Assembly: GCA_000403315.2 (NCBI GenBank)
Contig: KE159636.1
Span: 1,711,740 to 1,775,739 of the forward strand
From: Lachnospiraceae bacterium A2
Lineage (GTDB): Bacteria > Bacillota > Clostridia > Lachnospirales > Lachnospiraceae
Direction: 5' to 3'
Length of the DNA: 64,000 nt
Part shown: piece after piece, positions 25,992 through 33,558 of the stretch
Numbering within the stretch: the first letter of the stretch is position 1
Layout: each line of letters starts with the position of its first letter
Notes under the pieces: model-generated
What the model saw: the letters and a program-made list of their open reading frames with translations, nothing else
Told to the model about the DNA's origin: nothing
Database searches by the model: none
Made by a program: the position numbers and the translations under genes

Positions 25992-26999
25992 ATGGGCAAT
26001 CTGAATGATTACAAAAATATATGGGTGTTCATTGAAACAGAATGTGGAAAACCAAAAAATGTTGGATATGAGCTTTTGAACGTGGCAAGGCCGCTGGCAG
26101 ACCAGAAAGGCTGCCCGCTGGTGGCAGTTGTCATCGGCAAGGATATTGAGGGCGTGGCAAAGGATGCCATTTCCTACGGGGCAGATTCCGCCATTATGGT
26201 AGACGGCCCGGAATATGAATACTACACCACTGATGCATTTACCAAGGCAATGGTGGCATTGGTGGAAAAATATAAACCAGAAACATTGATGATTGGCGCA
26301 ACCAACAACGGCCGCGACATGGGGCCAAGGGTGTCCTGCCGCCTGCAGACAGGCCTGACCGCAGACTGCACAGGCATTGACATTGACGAGGAAAGCGGCA
26401 ATATCGCATGGACCCGACCCACTTTTGGGGGAAACCTGATGGCAACTATTATGTGCCCGGACCACCGTCCCCAGATGGGGACCGTAAGGCCTGGGGTATT
26501 TAAGAAAGGCGCATTTGACGAAAGCCGCACCGGGGAAATCGTAAAAGAAGAAATCCATGTAGCCCCAGAAGAAATCCGTACCACCCTGGTAGAGCGTGTC
26601 AGCGAGATTGCAGAGGCAGTTAATTTGGAAGAAGCAGACATTATTGTGTCTGGCGGCCGCGGGGTTGGTTCTGAGGAGAACTTTAAGCTGCTGGAGGATT
26701 TGGCAAGCGAGCTGGGCGCAACCGTTGGGTGCAGCAGGGCAGTGGTAGACGCAGGATGGATGCCCCATGCGCATCAGGTAGGGCAGTCCGGCAAGACGGT
26801 AGCGCCGAAGCTTTACTTTGCCATCGGCATTTCCGGGGCAATCCAGCATCTGGCAGGGATTTCCGGGTCTGACACGGTGATTGCAGTAAATAAGGATGAG
26901 GACGCGCCGATTTTTGATGTGGCAGATTATGGGATTGTTGGGAACCTGAATGAAGTTGTGCCGGCATTGACAGCGGCATTTAAGGCACGGAAAGCATAA
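25992..26999 (+). CDS. etfA: Electron transfer flavoprotein alpha subunit
   Basis: 335 residues. N-terminal domain from ~1-190; the C-terminal FAD domain carries [38 protein letters not shown], then [18 protein letters not shown] and [19 protein letters not shown], all typical of EtfA. Partner of the preceding EtfB. No N-terminal ferredoxin insert is present, unlike some Clostridia lactate Etfs, so ferredoxin would dock directly or by another protein. RBS AAGGAGG. A 85-bp gap with imperfect dyads separates it from the acyl-CoA dehydrogenase gene. Confidence 0.92.
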   Translation: MGNLNDYKNIWVFIETECGKPKNVGYELLNVARPLADQKGCPLVAVVIGKDIEGVAKDAISYGADSAIMVDGPEYEYYTTDAFTKAMVALVEKYKPETLMIGATNNGRDMGPRVSCRLQTGLTADCTGIDIDEESGNIAWTRPTFGGNLMATIMCPDHRPQMGTVRPGVFKKGAFDESRTGEIVKEEIHVAPEEIRTTLVERVSEIAEAVNLEEADIIVSGGRGVGSEENFKLLEDLASELGATVGCSRAVVDAGWMPHAHQVGQSGKTVAPKLYFAIGISGAIQHLAGISGSDTVIAVNKDEDAPIFDVADYGIVGNLNEVVPALTAAFKARKA

Positions 27000-27084
27000 A
27001 AGATACCAGGCCCTTTGGGGGCGGACGGCCCATGCAGGGCTGCCCTTCCCCAGAACCTGACAGAGAAAGAAGGAGGAAGAAGTT

Positions 27085-28227
27085 ATGGATTTTAAAAGGG
27101 ATGAGATTCATCAGGATATTTTGGACATGGTACATGAGTTTGCGGTAAATGAAGTAAAGCCGCTGGCGGCAGAAATTGACAGGACCGAAGAATTCCCTAT
27201 GGAAAACGTGAAGAAAATGGCGGAGATGGGACTTTTGGGGATTCCGTTCCCAGAGGAATATGGCGGGGCTGGCATGGATACCCTGGCTTATATCCAGACC
27301 GTGGAAGAACTGAGCAAATACTGCGGGACCACAGGCGTAATTGTGAGCGCCCATACATCCCTTTGCTGTACGCCAATTTACCAGTTTGGGACCGAGGAGC
27401 AGAAGCAGAAATACCTGCCGAAATTGTGCTCCGGCGAATGGATTGGCGCATTTGCCCTGACAGAAGCCAATGCAGGGACAGACGCTTCCGGGCAGAAAAC
27501 TGTTGCAGTGGACAAAGGCGACCACTGGGTATTGAATGGCTCTAAGATTTTCATTACCAACGCAGGGGCAGCGGACGTATTTTTCGTGCTGGCTATGACA
27601 GATAAGTCCCAGGGGACCAAAGGGATTTCCGCATTTATCGTAGAAAAAGGCTTCCCGGGATTCTCCATTGGGAAATTAGAGGATAAAATGGGCATCCGTG
27701 CATCTTCTACCTGCGAGTTAATATTTGAGGACTGCATCGTACCCAAGGAGAACCTAGTTGGGGAACTGGGCAAAGGCTTTAAATATGCCATGATGACGCT
27801 GGATGGCGGGCGCGTGGGCATTGCAGCGCAGGCCCTTGGCATTGCGGAAGGCGCGATTGAAGAAACTGTGAAATACGTGCAGGAGAGGACGCAGTTTGGC
27901 CGCCGCATTTCCCAGTTCCAGAATACCCAGTTCGAGCTGGCACAGATGCAGGCAAATACAGAGGCTGCAAAACTCCTTGTGTACCAGGCGGCATGTGCAA
28001 AGGACGACCATGAGCCATTCTCCCACAAGGCGGCTATGGCAAAACTGGTGGCATCCAGAAATGCTTCTGACGTGACGCGCCGCTGCCTGCAGCTTTATGG
28101 CGGGTATGGGTATACCAAGGACTATCCCATTGAGCGTATGATGCGGGACGCTAAAATTACAGAGATTTATGAAGGCACGTCCGAAGTGCAGATGATGGTT
28201 ATTGCAGGCTGGATGGGCGTAAAATAG
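27085..28227 (+). CDS. Short-chain acyl-CoA dehydrogenase (butyryl-CoA dehydrogenase type)
   Basis: 380 residues, standard family length. FAD/substrate motifs ALTEANAGTDASGQ (~128-141) and FITNAGAADVFFV; catalytic base E363 in EIYEGTSEVQ. C-terminal helical domain with QLYGGYGYTKDYPIERMMRD. It resembles butyryl-CoA dehydrogenases that pair with EtfAB; being inside the lactate operon it may pass electrons between crotonyl-CoA (or acrylyl-CoA) and the same Etf. Which acyl-CoA it prefers cannot be read from sequence. RBS AAGAAGGAGG. The lactate racemase gene follows after 11 bp. Confidence 0.9.
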   Translation: MDFKRDEIHQDILDMVHEFAVNEVKPLAAEIDRTEEFPMENVKKMAEMGLLGIPFPEEYGGAGMDTLAYIQTVEELSKYCGTTGVIVSAHTSLCCTPIYQFGTEEQKQKYLPKLCSGEWIGAFALTEANAGTDASGQKTVAVDKGDHWVLNGSKIFITNAGAADVFFVLAMTDKSQGTKGISAFIVEKGFPGFSIGKLEDKMGIRASSTCELIFEDCIVPKENLVGELGKGFKYAMMTLDGGRVGIAAQALGIAEGAIEETVKYVQERTQFGRRISQFQNTQFELAQMQANTEAAKLLVYQAACAKDDHEPFSHKAAMAKLVASRNASDVTRRCLQLYGGYGYTKDYPIERMMRDAKITEIYEGTSEVQMMVIAGWMGVK

Positions 28228-28238
28228 AGGTGAATTTT

Positions 28239-29522
28239 ATGGATTTGAAATTGCCATTTTCCAGGGAAGGCATGACGCTGCATCTGGATGAAAAATTAGA
28301 TTATGAGGTTTTGGAATCTTCCATTGAATCCATGCCAAAGACTGGGAAAACAGAAGATGAGCTTGTCTTGGAAGCTATGGGGCATCCCATCGGCTCCCCG
28401 AAGCTTTCGGAGCTTTCCAAAGGGAAACAGCGGGTTGTTATCATCTGCTCCGACCATACAAGGCCGGTGCCCAGCAAGCATATTATCCCATTTATGTTAA
28501 AGGAAATCCGGGAAGGGAACCCGCAGGCAGAAATTACCTTGCTGATTGCCACAGGGTTCCACCGGGCGACCACAAGGGATGAGCTGGTTGGCAAATTTGG
28601 GGAAGAAATTGTGGACCATGAAAAGATTGTAGTCCATGACAGCCAGAATATGGACGATATGGCCAACCTTGGGGTACTTCCTTCCGGCGCGCCTTTGCTG
28701 GTTAACAAAATTGCAGCAGAAGCGGATTTGCTGGTAAGCGAAGGGTTTATCGAAACACACTTTTTTGCGGGATTTTCCGGCGGGCGCAAAAGCGTCCTGC
28801 CCGGTGTATCCAGTGCGGTGACAGTATTGGGAAACCACTGTTCCGCATTTATAGATTCTCCATACAGCCGCACCGGCATATTGGAGAACAACCCTATCCA
28901 TAGGGACATGGTTGCCGCAAGCAGGATGGCGAACCAACAGTACATTGTCAATGTCATTATTGACGCAGACAAGAAGGTAGTGCATGCGGTGGCCGGCGAT
29001 GCAAATGAAGCACATGCAGCCGGCTGCCGGTTCCTCCAGCAGTATTGCCAGGTAAGCCCAAAGAAACCAGCAGATATTGCAATTTCCACCAATGGCGGCT
29101 ATCCTTTGGACCAGAACATGTACCAGTCTGTAAAGGGCATGACAGCCGCAGAAGCAGCTTCAAAGGATGGGGGCATTATCATTATGGTATCCAACTGCGG
29201 GGACGGCCATGGGGGCGAAGGTTTTTATCAGGCGCTGAAAAACTGTGAAAGCCCGAAAGCCCTGATGGAGGAAATCTTAAAGGTCCCACAGGGCCAGACA
29301 AAGCCAGACCAATGGGAATACCAAATCCAGAGCCGTATTTTAATCCACCACAAGGTCATTTATGTGATGTGTGAAGAATACCGTGCCCTGGCAGAGGAGA
29401 TGGGATTTGAAACAGCCGCCGACGTCAACGAAGCGTTGGGGCGGGCGCTTAAGGAAAAAGGGCAGGACGCCCATATTGCAGTAATCCCGGACGGGGTATC
29501 CGTGATGGTGAAAAGCCCCTGA
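28239..29522 (+). CDS. larA: Nickel-pincer lactate racemase
   Basis: 427 residues from ATG 28239 (AGAGG eight bases upstream); a GTG at 28230 is less likely. With this start the catalytic residues fall exactly at the Lactobacillus plantarum numbers: D72 and R75 (SDHTRPVPS), H108 (TGFHRATT), H174 and the cofactor-bearing K184 (HFFAGFSGGRKS) and H200. The enzyme interconverts D- and L-lactate using a nickel pyridinium-thioamide pincer cofactor made by LarB, LarC and LarE, none of which is in this window. It lets the operon use both lactate isomers with a dehydrogenase of one specificity. Last gene of the lactate operon. Confidence 0.93.
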   Translation: MDLKLPFSREGMTLHLDEKLDYEVLESSIESMPKTGKTEDELVLEAMGHPIGSPKLSELSKGKQRVVIICSDHTRPVPSKHIIPFMLKEIREGNPQAEITLLIATGFHRATTRDELVGKFGEEIVDHEKIVVHDSQNMDDMANLGVLPSGAPLLVNKIAAEADLLVSEGFIETHFFAGFSGGRKSVLPGVSSAVTVLGNHCSAFIDSPYSRTGILENNPIHRDMVAASRMANQQYIVNVIIDADKKVVHAVAGDANEAHAAGCRFLQQYCQVSPKKPADIAISTNGGYPLDQNMYQSVKGMTAAEAASKDGGIIIMVSNCGDGHGGEGFYQALKNCESPKALMEEILKVPQGQTKPDQWEYQIQSRILIHHKVIYVMCEEYRALAEEMGFETAADVNEALGRALKEKGQDAHIAVIPDGVSVMVKSP

Positions 29523-29630
29523 CGGCTGGGAACTGCCAGGATGGGGTTTGGCGTTTTGTTTTGCATGGGTAATAGTTTGCCGAAAGGCAGATTATTGATA
29601 CACATACATACAACATAATTCACTTGGGGG

Positions 29631-29668
29631 CAGCAGGCTTGCGGTGTATGCGCAAGGCTGCTGTTTTC
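29631..29668 (+). terminator. Terminator of the lactate operon
   Basis: CAGCAGGCTTGCG pairs with CGCAAGGCTGCTG (one mismatch) around GTGTATG, followed by TTTTCCGTTTTT. Confidence 0.78.
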
Positions 29669-29712
29669 CGTTTTTATAATAGCCGATATGGCAGTGCCAA
29701 AACGGGGAAAGT

Positions 29713-29898
29713 TATTACTCCGGCGGTTAAATATCACAACATTTTGCTTGCCCAAACCTCCATCTGCCGCGTTGTGCCCGATAAAGCGGGGCAGACCCTC
29801 ATCAATCGCTGTAGCCCTCGCTGCAGCTCAATCTTCCGCCTTGCATATGAAGATTTGTTCTGCGCAATCTACTGCGATATTTGATCGCCGGAGTAATA
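29713..29898. repeat. R3 inverted-repeat element
   Basis: About 186 bp. TATTACTCCGGCGGTTAAAT on the left and ATCGCCGGAGTAATA on the right; outside these, GGGAAA and TTTCCC extend the dyad. The middle shares TGCCGCGTTG and CTTCCGCCTTGCA with the 7222 copy but is shorter. It lies between the lactate operon terminator and the GntR gene. Confidence 0.75.
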
Positions 29899-30006
29899 AT
29901 TTCCCAAAGCCTTGCAAATATTCCCGAACTATACTAGAATAACAGACGGGGCGCTATCATTGCAATAAGTAACGGCAGAAAAATAGAGAAGGTAGAAGGA
30001 AACAAC

Positions 30007-30723
30007 ATGGATAATTCCAAATTAAACGGAAAGAAAACATATGAATATGTATTTGATTACTTTTCAGAACAGATTCTTTCCGGAAAACTAAAACTAAATG
30101 ATAAGATTCCTACAGAACGGGAAATCGCGGAGCAGTTGGGGGTCAGCCGCAATTCCATCCGGGAAGTAATGCATATGCTGGAAATCACAGGGCTGATTGA
30201 ATGCCTGCAGGGCAGCGGCAATTATGTCCGCTGCGACCCGGTAGAATACATGCTGAAATCTGTAAATATGGTGATGGCGCTGCTGGAAATTGATTATGCG
30301 GAAATTTTCCATATCCGCACAGGTTATGAATATGCGGCAGTCCGGCTGGCGGTGGAGGCTGCAACGGAAGAAGAACTGGAAGGGATGCGCCAGATTTTAG
30401 AGGAAATGGAACAGCCCATGAGCGCAAAAGAAAGCGCAAGGCTGGATTTGGATTTCCACCATATGCTGGTGAAAAGCTCCCATAACCGGATACTGATTTT
30501 GTACAGCTCCATGCTGGATGGCCTGCTGGATCAGTTCATAGAAAATTTCAGGGCGAAAATACTCACAAATAAAATGCGGGCGGAACTGCTGCGGCGTTCC
30601 CATTGGGGCATTTATCATGCCCTGCGGGAACGGGATCTGCCAGAAGCAATGAAAGCATTTGACAAGCATTTCCGGGTTGTGGAGGCCCAGCTGGAGAAGC
30701 TGGTGCAGAAAAATTCTGAGTGA
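30007..30723 (+). CDS. GntR/FadR-family regulator, probable lactate operon repressor
   Basis: 238 residues. GntR winged helix at ~10-75 with GKLKLNDKIPTEREIAEQLG and VSRNSIREVMHMLE; C-terminal FadR/FCD all-helical domain with metal-ligand candidates in DLDFHHMLV (D, H) and HWGIYHAL, later FDKHFRVVE. The FCD group includes LldR and LutR lactate regulators. The gene follows the lactate operon and three similar palindromes surround that operon's promoter, so I infer it senses lactate or a related acid. Its own upstream region contains the R3 element; no copy of the operator was seen there. RBS AGAAGG. Confidence 0.88.
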   Translation: MDNSKLNGKKTYEYVFDYFSEQILSGKLKLNDKIPTEREIAEQLGVSRNSIREVMHMLEITGLIECLQGSGNYVRCDPVEYMLKSVNMVMALLEIDYAEIFHIRTGYEYAAVRLAVEAATEEELEGMRQILEEMEQPMSAKESARLDLDFHHMLVKSSHNRILILYSSMLDGLLDQFIENFRAKILTNKMRAELLRRSHWGIYHALRERDLPEAMKAFDKHFRVVEAQLEKLVQKNSE

Positions 30724-30789
30724 AGGAAATTGTTCTGTGGAGGGAAGAATAAGAGAAGGAAGATAACAAGTTTTGGAAGGAGATAGTTT

Positions 30790-30957
30790 ATGGAGGGACA
30801 TACCATTTTGAGTGAACGGCTGGAAGGACAATTGAAGGCTGTAGAGTGAGTAAAAGCGGAGCAGCAAAGGCTTTTAAAGGAAAAAGGGGGACGGTTGTCT
30901 AAGGGATTAATGGAGAAGATGACACCGTTTATTTTAAGCCAGCAAAAAACAGAGTGA
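30790..30957 (+). pseudogene. Small broken frame with internal TGA (unrecognised)
   Basis: ATG 30790 with AAGGAGATAG upstream opens a frame of 19 codons (MEGHTILSERLEGQLKAVE) that stops at TGA 30847; the same frame continues for 35 sense codons, ending KMTPFILSQQKTE. The composition of the continuation is amphipathic and Lys/Glu-rich. It may be a decayed small gene, a readthrough peptide or chance. No family recognised. Confidence 0.25.
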
Positions 30958-31036
30958 GGTTTAATTGGTTTGGAGGGCAAACAATAAATGGAAAGCAAGC
31001 GTTTTGAAATAAAGTTCAAACAATTAGAGGTAATCT

Positions 31037-31909
31037 ATGCGCAGTGAAACAACGATGTACCAGTTATTTTTGGATATTGCAAATGCAGACAGCCGGATCC
31101 GGGCAGTGTACTTAAACGGCTCCCGGACAAATAAGAATGTGCCGAAAGACATATTCCAAGATTACGACATTGTTTTTGTTGTTACCCAGACAGCAGATTT
31201 TATCCGGGAGAAGCATTGGATCCGTAAATTCGGCACTGTCCTCTATATGCAGCGCCCCGACGAGCACCCGGATTGCCCCAGCGACAAAGAGAATATGTAT
31301 GGATGGCTGATGCAGTTTGACGATGGGGTTCGGGTGGACCTCCATGTGGAATCCATCCCCCATGCCAAAGCGCATATCTGTGAGGACAAGCTGTGCAGAA
31401 TCTTGTTGGACAAAGATAATTTCCTCCCGGAAATGCCAGAGGCAACAGATGAGGATTATCATGTAAAAAAGCCGTCACAGGCTCAGCTTTCAGCCTGCGC
31501 CAATGAATTCTGGTGGTGTACCAACAATTTGGCAAAAGGCCTTTGGCGGGAAGAACTGCCCTATGTACAGGATATGGCGAATTTTGTTGTCCGCAAGGAA
31601 TTGGAAAAGATGTTATCATGGAAGGCTGGCCTTAAGACGGGCTTCCAAGCCAGCGTAGGGAAATCAGCAAAATATTTGAGCCGTTGGCTGGGGCAGGAGG
31701 AGTATCAGGAATATTTAGGCACATATTTTGGAGGGACGGTTGAGGATGCATGGGAAGCGGTTGTCCGGATGTGCAGCCTGTTTGGGCGTGTAGCTGTGGA
31801 AGTGGCGGATGGCTTGGGTTATGTGTATGATGTGCAGGAAGGGGAGGCAGCCCAGTCGTTTTTGGAGCATGTCAGGCATTTGCCGAAGGATGCCGAGAAA
31901 ATTTATTAA
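31037..31909 (+). CDS. Aminoglycoside 6-adenylyltransferase-like protein, ANT(6)/AadE family
   Basis: 290 residues, near the usual 285-300. Nucleotidyltransferase motif LNGSRTNKNVP with DYDIVFVV (residues ~26-50), then WLMQFDDGVRVDLHVE (~94-109), where the third acidic residue lies. These enzymes adenylate streptomycin at position 6. Chromosomal homologues without a proven resistance role are common in Clostridia; codon use looks like its neighbours and no mobile element flanks it. AGAGG precedes the ATG. Possibly co-transcribed with the DUF6440-type gene 26 bp downstream. Actual resistance is unproven. Confidence 0.82.
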   Translation: MRSETTMYQLFLDIANADSRIRAVYLNGSRTNKNVPKDIFQDYDIVFVVTQTADFIREKHWIRKFGTVLYMQRPDEHPDCPSDKENMYGWLMQFDDGVRVDLHVESIPHAKAHICEDKLCRILLDKDNFLPEMPEATDEDYHVKKPSQAQLSACANEFWWCTNNLAKGLWREELPYVQDMANFVVRKELEKMLSWKAGLKTGFQASVGKSAKYLSRWLGQEEYQEYLGTYFGGTVEDAWEAVVRMCSLFGRVAVEVADGLGYVYDVQEGEAAQSFLEHVRHLPKDAEKIY

Positions 31910-31935
31910 ATTTGGATGGGAAAGAAAATAATAAG

Positions 31936-32118
31936 ATGAAGAAAAACAACAGGTTTCAAAAGGTCTATAAGCAGGGCACAGTGGAAGGTATGGAAATATG
32001 GATAGACAGGGAAACAGGCGTGAATTACCTTGTCAATTTTGCCGGGTATAGAGGTGGGATTACGCCCCTTCTGGACGCAGAGGGAAAGCCAGTGGTTACG
32101 CCCATGGAAAAATGGTAG
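31936..32118 (+). CDS. DUF6440-type small protein
   Basis: 60 residues starting MKKNNRFQKVYKQG. The core EIWIDRETGVNYLVN followed by GGITPLLDAEGKPVV matches what I recall for DUF6440 proteins, which are short, soluble and of unknown function. The start is the ATG with weak GGGAAAG upstream; a TTG 24 bases earlier is also in frame. It follows the nucleotidyltransferase gene and converges with the LacI regulator gene. Confidence 0.7.
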   Translation: MKKNNRFQKVYKQGTVEGMEIWIDRETGVNYLVNFAGYRGGITPLLDAEGKPVVTPMEKW

Positions 32119-32149
32119 CAGGGAAGAAGCGGAGGGAAAAATAAGGGAA

Positions 32150-33175
32150 TTAATCCGTTGTTTCCCTCCGTATCAAAATAGGGGTAACATGCTTATGGAT
32201 TAACTCTGCCTGGGGTTTGGGGCGGCGTTTTTTCCTTTCGTCCATAAGCATGACTAATACTTCCATCGCTTCCCGTGCAATTTTGCCAATCTGCTGGCCG
32301 ACTGTGGAAATTGGGACGATGGCCTGCCCGGATGCCGGGGAATCGTCAAACCCTATGATGCGGTATTCCTCTGGCAAGGCGCCGTGTTCCCGGAAAATAA
32401 TATTTAACATGCTGTTGGCATGGGTATCGTTGGCAAGGAATATCCCCTTTTTCTGATGGGGATATTTTTTTTGAATATGCCCGTACAATTCTGTCATGCA
32501 TGCATGGATTTCCTGATGGGAGTGCCCCAAATCTTTCTGGATGATTTCATACTCTGCGCCATGTTCGGTACAGGTATCCCGGAAACCCTGGATACGCCCA
32601 AAGGCCGGGACATTTTGGGGGACAATGGAGTTAATGTGCACCAATATATCGCACTGGTTCTTAAGCAGCAGGCTGGTGGCCTGCACTCCCCCCATATAGT
32701 TGTCGGTGTTTACGCTGTGCACATATTGGTCTTCCCGCTCAATGGCAACAATTGGGATGCCATAAGAAGCCAGTTCTTTGGAGGGGATGGTATGGCTTAA
32801 AATGACCATGCCCTCAATCTTATATGCCAGCAGTTCCTGAATGTATTTCCGCTCGGCTTCTTCGTTGTTCTTGCCTGCAAATATCAGGAATTTATAGCCA
32901 AAGCTTTCATAAGTGTTCAGGATTTGGTTCAGCATTTCTGCATAATAGTGCAGGTAAAGGTTTGGGACGATAATGCCCACAAATTCGCTTTTCCCGTTAG
33001 CAAAAACTTTTGCCAGCTTATTTTCCCGATAGTCCAGGTCTTTCAGGGCTTTTGCAATGGTTTCCTGGTTCTCTATGGTAAGGGAATCCGGGTCGTTGAA
33101 ATACCGGGAAATTGTTGTTTTTGAAAAATTCGTATATTTCGCAATATCAGCAAATGTTATTTTTTTCTTTTCCAT
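32150..33175 (-). CDS. LacI-family repressor of the sucrose/fructan locus
   Basis: 341 residues. LacI helix-turn-helix TFADIAKYTNFSKTTISRYF (~residues 7-26) with the hinge helix near 50-58 (ENKLAKVFANGK); effector domain from ~62 with EFVGIIVPNLY and FLANDTHANSML. It is divergent from the GH32, metallo-hydrolase and PTS genes, whose promoter region holds LacI-type palindromes, so I infer it represses them and responds to a sugar such as sucrose-6-phosphate or fructose. RBS GGAGG. An R2 element starts 24 bp upstream of its ATG, inside the control region. Confidence 0.88.
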   Translation of the reverse strand: MEKKKITFADIAKYTNFSKTTISRYFNDPDSLTIENQETIAKALKDLDYRENKLAKVFANGKSEFVGIIVPNLYLHYYAEMLNQILNTYESFGYKFLIFAGKNNEEAERKYIQELLAYKIEGMVILSHTIPSKELASYGIPIVAIEREDQYVHSVNTDNYMGGVQATSLLLKNQCDILVHINSIVPQNVPAFGRIQGFRDTCTEHGAEYEIIQKDLGHSHQEIHACMTELYGHIQKKYPHQKKGIFLANDTHANSMLNIIFREHGALPEEYRIIGFDDSPASGQAIVPISTVGQQIGKIAREAMEVLVMLMDERKKRRPKPQAELIHKHVTPILIRRETTD

Positions 33176-33198
33176 AAAAAATACCTCCTGTCGCCTTA

Positions 33199-33358
33199 GA
33201 GCGTGTTTGAAAATTCATTCCCACAATCTTTCGCCCCAGTTTACACCGGATTTTATGCTGAATTTCGTCAATGTAGCCCACTACACCTCCCAAATCCAGC
33301 ATAAAACCTGATGCAAACTGGGACAAAATCTTGCAGAAAGCAATTTTCAGACACGCTC
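33199..33358. repeat. R2 160-bp inverted-repeat element, copy 1
   Basis: Begins GAGCGTGTTTGAAAATT and ends AATTTTCAGACACGCTC, flanked by TA on both sides (33197-33198 and 33359-33360). Centre contains GTAGCCCACTAC. Length 160 bp, equal to the copies at 41499 and 49842. Too small to encode a transposase. Confidence 0.85.
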
Positions 33359-33403
33359 TAATTAGTATAACAAGAATCCATAAGGGAATCAAGGACCAGT
33401 TAT

Positions 33404-33502
33404 GTAACCGGTAACTTTTTTGGAAAAACCTATTGACAGAAGTTGGGAAGCATGGTAAGATAGCACCATAAAATAACCGGTTACTTAACTAGTTAAGTAA
33501 CC
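33404..33502 (+). promoter_or_regulatory. Sucrose operon promoter with LacI-type palindromes
   Basis: TTGACA (33433-33438) and TAAGAT (33456-33461) are 17 bp apart. Downstream lies the perfect palindrome TAACCGGTTA (33474-33483), overlapping a 24-bp perfect palindrome centred between 33490 and 33491 whose half is GGTTACTTAACT. An imperfect copy, GTAACCGGTAAC, lies upstream at 33404-33415. The upstream and downstream sites bracket the promoter, as expected for LacI-family repression. Confidence 0.75.
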
Positions 33503-33558
33503 AATAACGAAACCGATTACACAAAAATGGGGAACGTAGGGAAAGGAGCGGACAGAGC

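Noticed and set aside
33199..33358. R2 as a full insertion sequence
   Set aside because: 160 bp is too short for a transposase and no reading frame of use is present.
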